Source: DHVE2 group archaeon
GTDB taxonomy: Archaea; Thermoplasmatota; Thermoplasmata; Thermoplasmatales; Aciduliprofundaceae
Length of the DNA stretch: 13,479 nt
Reading direction: 5' to 3'
Assembly (NCBI GenBank): GCA_026986135.1
Contig: JALSPD010000185.1
Coordinates: 1 to 13,479 of the forward strand
Positions 7,160 to 13,333 of this stretch are shown in pieces. The notes beneath the pieces were generated by a model. It saw nothing but the letters and a program-made list of their open reading frames with translations, had not been told where the DNA came from and made no database searches. How positions within the stretch are numbered: the stretch's first letter is position 1; each line of letters opens with the position of its first letter. The position numbers and the translations under genes are program-made.

Positions 7160-8203
7160 TTTCTCCTTTTCCCCCAGTGCTGCCTCCTCTATACTAAGCT
7201 GGAGAATCTCTATACTATTATCATAGGCTATTCTGTCCACAGGTTTTGGAACTCCATCTTTGCCCCCAAGGGCGAACGAGTACTTCACAGGATCCTTCCA
7301 GGAAAGTTCTGTACCGTAGATTATTTCTGAGATGTACGCAAGAGCCCTTACAGTTGAGGGGCCAATTCCATTCACGGATATCAGCTCTTCATAGTTTTTT
7401 GGCTGAATTTCATATGCCTTGAAAAGGGCTTTCCAGTTTATTTTCCAGGGCATCGTTAGCACCGGATATTCTGTGAAGTCATGCAGCGTTTTCTGTCCAG
7501 CATTCTTTACCTCGGCCACCATTGACCGCAAATTTCGCGGGTTATCCTTCACGAGATCCACCGAGACTTTTCTTGTTTCCTCACTGATTCTTGATGTGAG
7601 ATCCATAACTCTATTTTCAATTCTATCTCCAATTATTCCCTGATGAGGCTCATTAACAAAACTCTTAATTCCATAAATCCAGTGATATCGCCGGGCATAC
7701 TTTGCATTTGCATTCATTCCCTGCTGTATCACAGTCCATGTTCCCTTTTCGGTGATCACAATTACATGGTGATAAAGGGAATATCCATCCTGAAGAACCG
7801 CATTATCTACCTTGGCAGACAATCTGCTTGCCTTTTTTAGCATCTCCACCTGCTGTGTGTTGAGATTGAAAGTATCACCTATCCTTTCAATTTCCTCAAG
7901 AGCGCTGCGAGAAGCTTTTCCTTTACCACCTGCAATCAGCACTCCGTCCTCCGGAGATAAGGCCTGTTTAAGGGATCCAAGTGTTACGGTAGTCGTCCCT
8001 GAGGAATGCCAGTCAAACCCAATCACACAAGAAAATGCCTGAAACCAATAAGGATCTGCAAGCCTCCTGATAACCTCATCTACCCCAAACTCAAGGGAAA
8101 TAACGCGAATAATTTCTCCTGAAAGCTTCACCATACGATCAAATAGCCATCGGGGAGCATGTCCTCCATGAAGTGGAAGATTTGCTATCCCGGATCGCTC
8201 CAT
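7118..8203 (-). CDS. DUF763 family protein with helix-hairpin-helix motif
   Basis: Conserved archaeal protein (361 aa) of unknown function. The N-terminus (residues 5-24) carries LPLHGGHAPRWLF, the hallmark of DUF763, and the length matches the family. A helix-hairpin-helix-like segment, ISVNGIGPSTVRALA, lies at about residues 274-288; in other proteins this motif binds DNA or RNA backbone non-specifically. Histidine- and glutamine-rich stretches in the middle (DGYSLYHHV, VIQQGMN) are typical of the family. The ATG at 8203 lies one base after the stop of the degenerate KaiC-like gene, so it is the last gene of a four-gene unit. The 3' end overlaps the giant permease gene by 42 bases, tail to tail. 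A nucleic-acid role is inference from the motif only. Confidence 0.9.
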   Translation of the reverse strand: MERSGIANLPLHGGHAPRWLFDRMVKLSGEIIRVISLEFGVDEVIRRLADPYWFQAFSCVIGFDWHSSGTTTVTLGSLKQALSPEDGVLIAGGKGKASRSALEEIERIGDTFNLNTQQVEMLKKASRLSAKVDNAVLQDGYSLYHHVIVITEKGTWTVIQQGMNANAKYARRYHWIYGIKSFVNEPHQGIIGDRIENRVMDLTSRISEETRKVSVDLVKDNPRNLRSMVAEVKNAGQKTLHDFTEYPVLTMPWKINWKALFKAYEIQPKNYEELISVNGIGPSTVRALAYISEIIYGTELSWKDPVKYSFALGGKDGVPKPVDRIAYDNSIEILQLSIEEAALGEKEKLMMLKRLRRFVPP

Positions 8204-8204
8204 C

Positions 8205-8948
8205 TCAATCCACTATCTTTATCCCTTTCTCATATATTTCATATTTGAATATACCAACCTTTTCAGGATGATTCCTAACCTTTTTCAGGATCAGATGATT
8301 TATGAATCCTCTGGGAGTCCTGTACTTTTCAAGCTCTAAAATGATATCTGCAAGCTGCTCAATTCCGCTCTGCGTATGGGTATCGTACACATCCTTAAGC
8401 ATGGTCACAAGAACTACACCACCATAGTACTGAGCATGGGCCTTTATGGTTCTAAGGGCCGAGATTACCTTGGTGGCCTCATAATTATTCAAGAAGAAAT
8501 CAAGCGAATCTATTACAACGCGAAATGGTGGTTTTAATTTGAAGATCTCATAGGTTATCCTGGTGAGAAAATTAACTTCCCTTTCCTTTTTCTTTCTTGC
8601 AGGTGCAAATATCTCATTCACCGGGATTCCCTCTTCTCTGTATTTGCTTATAATAAGTTCTTTTTCAAGAACTTTGTGATAGTACTCAGCACCGATATTG
8701 ACAATATGTATCTTATCAGTATTCCATCCGAAATTCTGCATTGTGGCAATTATATCCTCATCCCTCTCTGTGGTGGTAATATAAACCACATTTTCTTTAT
8801 CTGTACCTGATGCAGCAAACTGTTTTGCAAATAATTCAGTACCCGATCCAGGAGTACCAGAAAGAAGAATCGTATATCCTTCAGGCACCCCATCCATAAG
8901 AGCCTTATCAAGCTTTGGAAGCCCTATTGAAACGGTATTCAGATCCAA
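8205..8948 (-). CDS. KaiC-like RecA-superfamily protein with degenerate Walker A
   Basis: Cytoplasmic protein of 247 aa with the KaiC/RadA-like fold. The opening SIGLPKLDKALMDGVPEG (residues 7-24) matches the KaiC 'tGi..LD..L.GGiP.G' pattern. The P-loop at 31-38 reads GTPGSGTE: threonine replaces the essential lysine and glutamate replaces the following threonine. ATP hydrolysis is therefore unlikely unless another residue substitutes. Walker B is kept (FRVVIDS, D147). A lysine/arginine-rich stretch, ARKKKERE, occurs at 117-124. The start is TTG at 8948, directly after the TAA of the upstream gene; GGAGGTG six bases before it fixes this start. It probably assembles with the KaiC-like ATPase encoded first in the operon. 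Confidence 0.82.
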   Translation of the reverse strand: MDLNTVSIGLPKLDKALMDGVPEGYTILLSGTPGSGTELFAKQFAASGTDKENVVYITTTERDEDIIATMQNFGWNTDKIHIVNIGAEYYHKVLEKELIISKYREEGIPVNEIFAPARKKKEREVNFLTRITYEIFKLKPPFRVVIDSLDFFLNNYEATKVISALRTIKAHAQYYGGVVLVTMLKDVYDTHTQSGIEQLADIILELEKYRTPRGFINHLILKKVRNHPEKVGIFKYEIYEKGIKIVD

Positions 8949-9521
8949 TTACTCCACCTCCTCCACATCGTAAATCTCATCACAAACCATGTTCAACATG
9001 GCATCAATCTCGGGAGTATTCTGCTCTTTCATAGCAATGAGCACCATGTATGCATCCCAGCTTCTCAGAGAGGTAACAAATATATGCAGAAATTCTGACA
9101 TTATTTTAGGTCCATTATAGATGGACATTGAATTAACAGAGTCAAGGATCACCAGGATCTTCTTATCATTGTACTTTCGGGCAAGATACTCCACCTTAAG
9201 CATAATGTACTCCAGCATGGTAGGGCTTTCAATATAAAGAAAGCGATCAGATACTGTATCCATCTCCCTCATAAGATGGGATATGGTATCCACAAAGAAC
9301 ACACGATTTGAGTCTATGCCCAGAAGTTCAAAAAGATTTACCATATTCTTGGATGGTATGGTGGATGTCACATAGAACACATAAAGATCATGACGTGTTG
9401 GAAACACATCCACCACAGCCCTGAGAACATCAAAGTAGGAATTCACCGTAGTATTGATGGCAATTGCCGAAGATGATGATAACTCCTCAAGTTTTCCAAC
9501 AAGATTGGCAGTGACACCCAA
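8949..9521 (-). CDS. P-loop-less KaiC/RecA-fold protein
   Basis: Protein of 190 aa that I recognise only by fold pattern. The N-terminus AIAINTTVNSYFDVLRAV (residues 19-36) sits where the first strand and P-loop of a KaiC domain would be, but no glycine-rich loop or lysine remains. A Walker B-like strand, KILVILDSVNSM (121-132, D127), and the following helix and strand (YMVLIAM) agree with a RecA core. The N-terminal 'G..LD..L.GG' element of KaiC is also missing, which explains the short length. The C-terminus is acidic (DEIYDVEEVE). The start is TTG at 9521, right after the TGA of the preceding gene, with GGAGGTGA five bases upstream. The likely role is a structural or regulatory partner of its neighbours. 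Confidence 0.65.
   Translation of the reverse strand: MGVTANLVGKLEELSSSSAIAINTTVNSYFDVLRAVVDVFPTRHDLYVFYVTSTIPSKNMVNLFELLGIDSNRVFFVDTISHLMREMDTVSDRFLYIESPTMLEYIMLKVEYLARKYNDKKILVILDSVNSMSIYNGPKIMSEFLHIFVTSLRSWDAYMVLIAMKEQNTPEIDAMLNMVCDEIYDVEEVE
8955..8961 (-). promoter_or_regulatory. Shine-Dalgarno site deciding the TTG start at 8948
   Basis: GGAGGTG on the minus strand lies six bases before the TTG. It lies inside the end of the preceding gene, whose C-terminal codons for VEEVE form the site. No other start codon is suitably spaced. Confidence 0.7.
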
Positions 9522-10271
9522 TCACATCACCTCCACACTTCCACCCTTTAGAAGAGGAGCAATTAAAACACCTATGGGAGTTAAATCCAGCACATATTTT
9601 GCGCGGGAATGGGTGGTTCCCCGCATCTTTATAACCTGGATAGTTCTTAACAGATCTCCTCTCCTTTCCAGATTCCCCATAAGGATAATGCCATCTGCAA
9701 TAGCCTCTTCAACCCCATACTGAGAATACCCCTTTGCAGATGGAAGAAGCTCCGAAATAAGCATGGTTGTGCATCCAAGATCTGAAAGGTCCTTTCCAAG
9801 ATGGAGAATAAACTCCCGAATTTCTTCCTGAGATGTAAGCCTGTAGCATATGGATGTTATAGAGTCAATAACAAGCCTCTTTATACCCAGTTCCTTAACA
9901 ATCCTTACAATTTGCTCTACCAGAATGTTCACATCCTCAAGATTGAACTCCAGTTTCTCAAGCCCAAGTTTAACATATATCTCCTGAAGATCTATCAAGA
10001 TAAGCTTTTTTTCTTCAATCAATTTCTTATCAAAAAACTCGTAGGTCATCATATTCTCAATCAACTTCTCAGGGGCCTCTGTTACCGAGATATACATTGA
10101 CCTCTCGCCCATCAGAGCACCATGCACAAGAAATTCAAGGCTGAGAGTTGTTTTACCCGTTCCACATGAGCCAGTAACCAAAACAGTATTTCCGCGGGGA
10201 ATGCCACCATTGAGAATGTTATCAAGCCCAGCTATACCCGTCTTACACCGCTCTCTACCGCCATCAGACAT
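9522..10271 (-). CDS. KaiC-like RecA-superfamily ATPase (intact P-loop)
   Basis: Single-domain KaiC-type ATPase of 249 aa. It opens with KTGIAGLDNILNGGIPRGN (residues 10-28), the KaiC signature. Walker A GSCGTGKTT is at 34-42, Walker B RLVIDSI at 132-138 (D136), and ISELLPS and later YVLDLTPIGV strands match the core. The catalytic pair that reads E-E in cyanobacterial KaiC is T64-E65 here, so one glutamate remains. Single-domain archaeal relatives include Rad55-like proteins and signalling ATPases such as ArlH, so recombination, signalling or scaffold roles are all possible. It is the first gene of a four-gene unit with two degenerate relatives and DUF763. The ATG at 10271 has a TATA-like box about 26 bases upstream, which suggests a leaderless transcript. 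Confidence 0.9.
   Translation of the reverse strand: MSDGGRERCKTGIAGLDNILNGGIPRGNTVLVTGSCGTGKTTLSLEFLVHGALMGERSMYISVTEAPEKLIENMMTYEFFDKKLIEEKKLILIDLQEIYVKLGLEKLEFNLEDVNILVEQIVRIVKELGIKRLVIDSITSICYRLTSQEEIREFILHLGKDLSDLGCTTMLISELLPSAKGYSQYGVEEAIADGIILMGNLERRGDLLRTIQVIKMRGTTHSRAKYVLDLTPIGVLIAPLLKGGSVEVM
9527..9534 (-). promoter_or_regulatory. Shine-Dalgarno site deciding the TTG start at 9521
   Basis: GGAGGTGA on the minus strand, five bases before the TTG, is a near-perfect complement of the 16S rRNA 3' end. It overlaps the last codons of the KaiC-like ATPase gene. The in-frame ATG of that stretch is the last sense codon of the upstream gene and is followed by TGA, so TTG is the only workable start. 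Confidence 0.75.
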
Positions 10272-10293
10272 CCTTAAAGTTAATGTTCAAATG

Positions 10294-10301
10294 GTATTTT
10301 T
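10294..10301 (-). promoter_or_regulatory. TATA-like box of the KaiC-like/DUF763 operon
   Basis: On the minus strand the region reads AAAAATAC with a purine-rich GGGGAAAAG upstream that could be the BRE. Its centre is about 26 bases from the ATG at 10271. The match to the TATA consensus is modest. Confidence 0.35.
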
Positions 10302-10334
10302 ACTTTTCCCCATATTAATCAGGGATATGAATGA

Positions 10335-10345
10335 AAAATATATTA
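10335..10345 (+). promoter_or_regulatory. TATA box of the glycosyltransferase operon
   Basis: AAAATATATTA lies with its centre 26-29 bases before the GTG at 10368, which supports that codon as a leaderless start. The 96-base gap shared with the divergent KaiC-like operon holds both promoters. Confidence 0.45.
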
Positions 10346-10367
10346 TCTTTGTTTGTTATCGTGGACT

Positions 10368-11150
10368 GTGCTCGTGAGCATAGTAATAACCGTTAGAAAC
10401 GAGGAAAGGTATATATCGTATCTTCTGGACTCCCTGGTGATTCAGGAGCAGCCATTTGAGATAATCATTGTGGATGCGCATAGCACCGATGCCACCCGTG
10501 AAATTGTGAAAAAGTACCAGGAGAGATACGATTTCATTCATCTCTATGAAAAGGGTGGGTCAAGAGGTGTGGGGAGAAATTACGGTGTTGAAAAAGCATC
10601 CGGTAATTTTGTAGCATTCACAGATGGAGATGATCTTGTAAATCCATTCTGGCTAAAAGAGATAAGAAAATCTTTCAAAGAGGGAGCTGATGTTGTTGCT
10701 GGAAAAACGATATACATAGGATACGGTCCCTGGGAAAAACTTGAAAGGGTTGAGCTTTTTTATAAGGGTATGGACGTCACGTATCCCAGCTGCAATCTTG
10801 CATACAGAAAAGAACTATTTAAGGAGATAGGTGGGTTTGATCCGTGGTTCATAACAGCCGAGGATATTGATCTTAACATGAGAGCCGTTGAACATGGTGC
10901 AAAAATAGTATACAATCCAAATGCAATAGTGTACCACCGTACAAGGGACTCTTTCTTCTCATTTGCAAAGCAAGCCTTCTGGAACGGCTATGGGAGAAAA
11001 CAGCTAACCATAAAACATGGTCGTCTGTGGAATCAGTACAAACCCCAAAATATGATTAACCCCTCACAGCTCTCATTCTGGGGAACGGTACGTCTTGGAT
11101 TCGCCATCATGGGATATATTGCATGCAAACTGTATGGTGATAGAAAATGA
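10368..11150 (+). CDS. Family 2 glycosyltransferase (GT-A fold)
   Basis: Glycosyltransferase of 260 aa, predicted to move a sugar from a nucleotide donor to a lipid or glycan acceptor at the inner face of the membrane. It opens VSIVITVRNEE (the nucleotide-binding strand), then EIIIVDAHSTDAT, R-x-x-G-x-x-R-N-x-G (about 67-76), and the metal-binding acidic motif DGDD (86-89). The acceptor-side loop ends FDPWFITAEDIDLNMRA, with ED as the likely catalytic region. A hydrophobic stretch near the C-terminus (TVRLGFAIMGYIAC) may associate with the membrane. The start is GTG at 10368 because of the TATA distance; TTG at 10353 and GTG at 10374 are alternatives. The stop overlaps the next gene's ATG (ATGA). 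Confidence 0.87.
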   Translation: MLVSIVITVRNEERYISYLLDSLVIQEQPFEIIIVDAHSTDATREIVKKYQERYDFIHLYEKGGSRGVGRNYGVEKASGNFVAFTDGDDLVNPFWLKEIRKSFKEGADVVAGKTIYIGYGPWEKLERVELFYKGMDVTYPSCNLAYRKELFKEIGGFDPWFITAEDIDLNMRAVEHGAKIVYNPNAIVYHRTRDSFFSFAKQAFWNGYGRKQLTIKHGRLWNQYKPQNMINPSQLSFWGTVRLGFAIMGYIACKLYGDRK

Positions 11151-11827
11151 AAATAAGTGTGGTAATACCAACTCTTAACGAGGAAGATTCCATAGGGGAT
11201 GTGCTTGATAAAATACCCAAAGACCCTAAATACGAGTGGGAGATAATAATAGTTGACGGAGACTCAAAAGACCGCACCAGGGAAATAGCTGAGAAAAAGG
11301 GAGCAAAGGTGATAGTGGAAAAGAGAAGGGGTTATGGAAGAGCATATAAGACAGGTTTTGAACATGCAACTGGTGAAATAATAGTCACCCTTGATGGAGA
11401 CGACACCTATCCAGCGGAGAAGATCACAGAGATAGTAGAGTATCTTCTTAAAAACGATCTTGACTTCATTTCCTGTGAGAGGTTTTCTATGATGAAAAAA
11501 GGAGCCATGACACTTACACACAAAATAGGCAATAAGATACTAACAATTGCTACCCGTCTCCTTTTCGGCGTTAAAATAAAAGATTCTCAGAGTGGAATGT
11601 GGGTTTTTCGGAGGGATATACTGAAATCTCTGAATTTAACTTCCGATGGCATGCCATTCAGTGAAGAGATAAAAATTGAGGCCTGGAAAAAATTCAGGTG
11701 TGCTGAGATACCCATAGAGTACAGAGAGAGAAAAGGAGAGGTAAAGCTGAACACATGGAGAGATGGTTTCCGCAACCTAAAATTCCTTTTAAAAAAGAGA
11801 TTTTCGCAGAATAAAAGAATGGGGTAA
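11147..11827 (+). CDS. Family 2 glycosyltransferase, dolichyl-phosphate-sugar synthase-like
   Basis: Glycosyltransferase of 226 aa resembling the polyprenyl-phosphate mannose/glucose synthase branch (DPM1-like). Motifs: ISVVIPTLNEE at the N-terminus, IIIVDGDSKDRT (about 34-45), G-R-A-Y-K-T-G-F, LDGDDTYP with the acidic motif at 83-86, and SQSGMWVFRR, equivalent to the D.QSGFR.FRR region of that branch. No C-terminal transmembrane helix is present, so it is a minimal soluble or peripheral form. Enzymes of this type charge lipid carriers used in N-glycosylation and other surface glycans. It overlaps the upstream glycosyltransferase by four bases and ends three bases from the convergent PCNA stop. 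Confidence 0.87.
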   Translation: MKISVVIPTLNEEDSIGDVLDKIPKDPKYEWEIIIVDGDSKDRTREIAEKKGAKVIVEKRRGYGRAYKTGFEHATGEIIVTLDGDDTYPAEKITEIVEYLLKNDLDFISCERFSMMKKGAMTLTHKIGNKILTIATRLLFGVKIKDSQSGMWVFRRDILKSLNLTSDGMPFSEEIKIEAWKKFRCAEIPIEYRERKGEVKLNTWRDGFRNLKFLLKKRFSQNKRMG

Positions 11828-11830
11828 AAA

Positions 11831-12565
11831 TCACTCCCCTTCAATGCGGGGAGCAAGAAGATAGGTGGCCTTTCCCTTGCCTCTCACAATATCAAACACT
11901 ATTTTAACAGGGTAATCCTTTCCAAGATAGATGGTAAGATATTCAGCAGTATCCATTGCCTTGGCAAGTTTTAAAAGATAATCCACAGGATAAGTGCTCT
12001 TAACAGGCTCATCGCATTCCACTTCCCTGAGCATATCCTTTGGAAGATCAAGGTTTATGGTGTCTTCATCACCAATTGCAAACATATGAAACTCTGTTGG
12101 AGTTACTTCCAGAGTGATGCTGTCCGAGATAGCCTCTGCTGCCTTTATGCCATTTATAAAATCATCTTTAGGTACAACAACCTTTGCAGGCAAAGCAATA
12201 TTGGGAACCTTGGGAACAGTGAGAGAGCTTGAATCAATCAGAGCCATGCTTCTGGTAAGATTTCCTATTACAAAGGTCAACTTGCCCCCGTCCTTCATGA
12301 TTTCAATAACATCGCCAGAGGAGGCGAGTTTGAGGATATCCTTTACCTTATCAAGGTCCACTCCAAGTTCCTCATCTTCAGCTTCATACTCCATAAATCC
12401 ATCTCTGCTAACATCAAGCACTATCATCGCTATGTGAGCTGCATCCACAGCTTTAACACTCAATCCCTCACCTGTAAACTCAAACTTCGCTTCATTTACC
12501 AAGGTCAGCAGCAGATTCGTTATCTCCTTGAGATCCTTAACATCTACCTTCACTCTCATGGCCAT
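11831..12565 (-). CDS. pcn: DNA polymerase sliding clamp PCNA
   Basis: Sliding clamp of 244 aa that encircles DNA as a trimer and holds replicative polymerases, FEN1, ligase and other PIP-box partners. The sequence is recognisable end to end: MRVKVDVKDLKEI, the GLSVKAVDAAHIAMI strand/loop, YEAEDEELGVDLDKVKDILK, the interdomain region with VPKVPNIALPAKV, STYPVDYLLKLAKAM, and the C-terminal YLLAPRIEGE, where LLAPRIE is the archaeal form of the tail beside the PIP-box pocket. The length is that of full PCNA. The ATG at 12565 is used; the second ATG two codons on (12559) is also possible. A TATA box lies about 30 bases upstream. It is transcribed alone, convergent with the glycosyltransferases. 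Confidence 0.97.
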   Translation of the reverse strand: MAMRVKVDVKDLKEITNLLLTLVNEAKFEFTGEGLSVKAVDAAHIAMIVLDVSRDGFMEYEAEDEELGVDLDKVKDILKLASSGDVIEIMKDGGKLTFVIGNLTRSMALIDSSSLTVPKVPNIALPAKVVVPKDDFINGIKAAEAISDSITLEVTPTEFHMFAIGDEDTINLDLPKDMLREVECDEPVKSTYPVDYLLKLAKAMDTAEYLTIYLGKDYPVKIVFDIVRGKGKATYLLAPRIEGE

Positions 12566-12590
12566 CCCTGCGGTTGGTATCTCATAGCAT

Positions 12591-12600
12591 ATTATAAATT
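12591..12600 (-). promoter_or_regulatory. TATA box of pcn
   Basis: AATTTATAAT on the minus strand is a strong archaeal TATA match. Its core is centred about 30 bases before the ATG at 12565, implying a leader of only a few bases. Confidence 0.55.
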
Positions 12601-12663
12601 TTTCTATGGCCCATTTCTATGCTCCATGCTAAAAACTAAGAGGAAAATCCAATTACATCTGTG

Positions 12664-12694
12664 CGACCTCTACCGCGATAAAAAAAGAGGTTGT
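12664..12694. other. Possible hairpin upstream of the propeller gene
   Basis: CGACCTCT (12664-12671) can pair with AGAGGTTG (12687-12694) over eight base pairs with one G-U, leaving a 15-base loop. It lies just upstream of the likely TATA box. It could be an operator-like inverted repeat or chance; the remainder of the 198-base gap between pcn and the propeller gene shows only the two promoters. Confidence 0.25.
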
Positions 12695-12703
12695 TATTTA
12701 AAT
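12693..12703 (+). promoter_or_regulatory. TATA box of the secreted propeller gene
   Basis: GTTATTTAAAT matches the archaeal TATA consensus and would place the transcription start near 12725, giving a leader of about 40 bases. A second AT-rich box, AATTTATAC at 12711-12719, is an alternative. Unlike the other promoters here, the message would carry a leader with a Shine-Dalgarno site. Confidence 0.4.
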
Positions 12704-12746
12704 GATAAATAATTTATACGATGAAAACTACATGTTTTGGATGAAT

Positions 12747-12754
12747 AAAAGGAG
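12747..12754 (+). promoter_or_regulatory. Ribosome binding site deciding the ATG at 12764
   Basis: AAAAGGAG ends nine bases before the ATG at 12764. It abuts the alternative TTG at 12755, leaving no spacing, so the ATG is the start. Confidence 0.65.
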
Positions 12755-12763
12755 TTGTATGCT

Positions 12764-13333
12764 ATGAAAAAATTCTTTATTTGGTTGATTTTAGCAGGTA
12801 TCCTTCTCACAATGGTTGTTCAGGGAATGGATGCCACTATGGGACACTCTGAAAAAAACATAAGAACTTTAGGTTTTAAAAATAGCATAAGCCTGGATGC
12901 AATGAAAATATACGAAACAGCAAACAACCTGTACGATGTGTCGGTATATGGAGAAAAGGTTGCATGGTCTGAAGAAGTAAGTCTCGGTAATTCTACAACT
13001 ATGGAAATAAAGGAGTACAGCAATGGAGAGATCATAAACTACGGAAAAACGGGATATGAAGAATACAGACCGAGTGTTGGGAGCAAGTATACAGTATGGG
13101 AAAGCTGGCCTGAGGATGGTTCCCCCGTTATAATTGATAGCAGTAAGGGAAGAATTTATCATGGGGATAGCAACTGTATGTTTCCAAAAACATATGGAGA
13201 TGAAGTTGCATTTTTTGAGGAGGGTTCATCACCACATATTGTTTACATGAGCCCGGGTAAAAATCCTGTAAAAATAAACACAAATTCTACAGCGGTCGCG
13301 GAAACTTTGGAAAAAGCGTATGGGCAACGGTAA
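12764..13333 (+). CDS. Secreted beta-propeller (TolB/WD-like repeat) protein, first part before a probable frameshift
   Basis: The protein begins with MKK and a hydrophobic core of about 18 residues ending near VVQGMDA, a signal peptide or membrane anchor. After it come regularly spaced blade motifs of the type S-x-x-G-x-x-V-x-W: VSVYGEKVAWSE (W68), PSVGSKYTVWES (W112) and TYGDEVAFFEE (F150 in place of W). These blades resemble archaeal and bacterial extracellular propellers with a 'vsG..VvW' repeat. No enzymatic motif is visible, so a surface-binding or structural role is a guess. As read, the frame stops at 13331-13333 after an atypical tail (AVAETLEKAYGQR). The same protein pattern continues in another frame to the edge, so this is best read as one gene broken by a frameshift. 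Confidence 0.75.
   Translation: MKKFFIWLILAGILLTMVVQGMDATMGHSEKNIRTLGFKNSISLDAMKIYETANNLYDVSVYGEKVAWSEEVSLGNSTTMEIKEYSNGEIINYGKTGYEEYRPSVGSKYTVWESWPEDGSPVIIDSSKGRIYHGDSNCMFPKTYGDEVAFFEEGSSPHIVYMSPGKNPVKINTNSTAVAETLEKAYGQR

Noticed and set aside
12434..12712. Plus-strand frame of 92 codons spanning the pcn start and intergenic region
   Set aside because: It is antisense to the PCNA N-terminus and then runs through promoter-like DNA. No ribosome site or family resemblance is visible.
13310..13333. Programmed -1 frameshift site in the propeller gene
   Set aside because: The A run at 13311-13315 does not form a canonical X-XXY-YYZ slippery heptamer in the first frame and no downstream stem is evident. 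A simple indel or sequence error is more likely, so recoding is kept only as a remote option.
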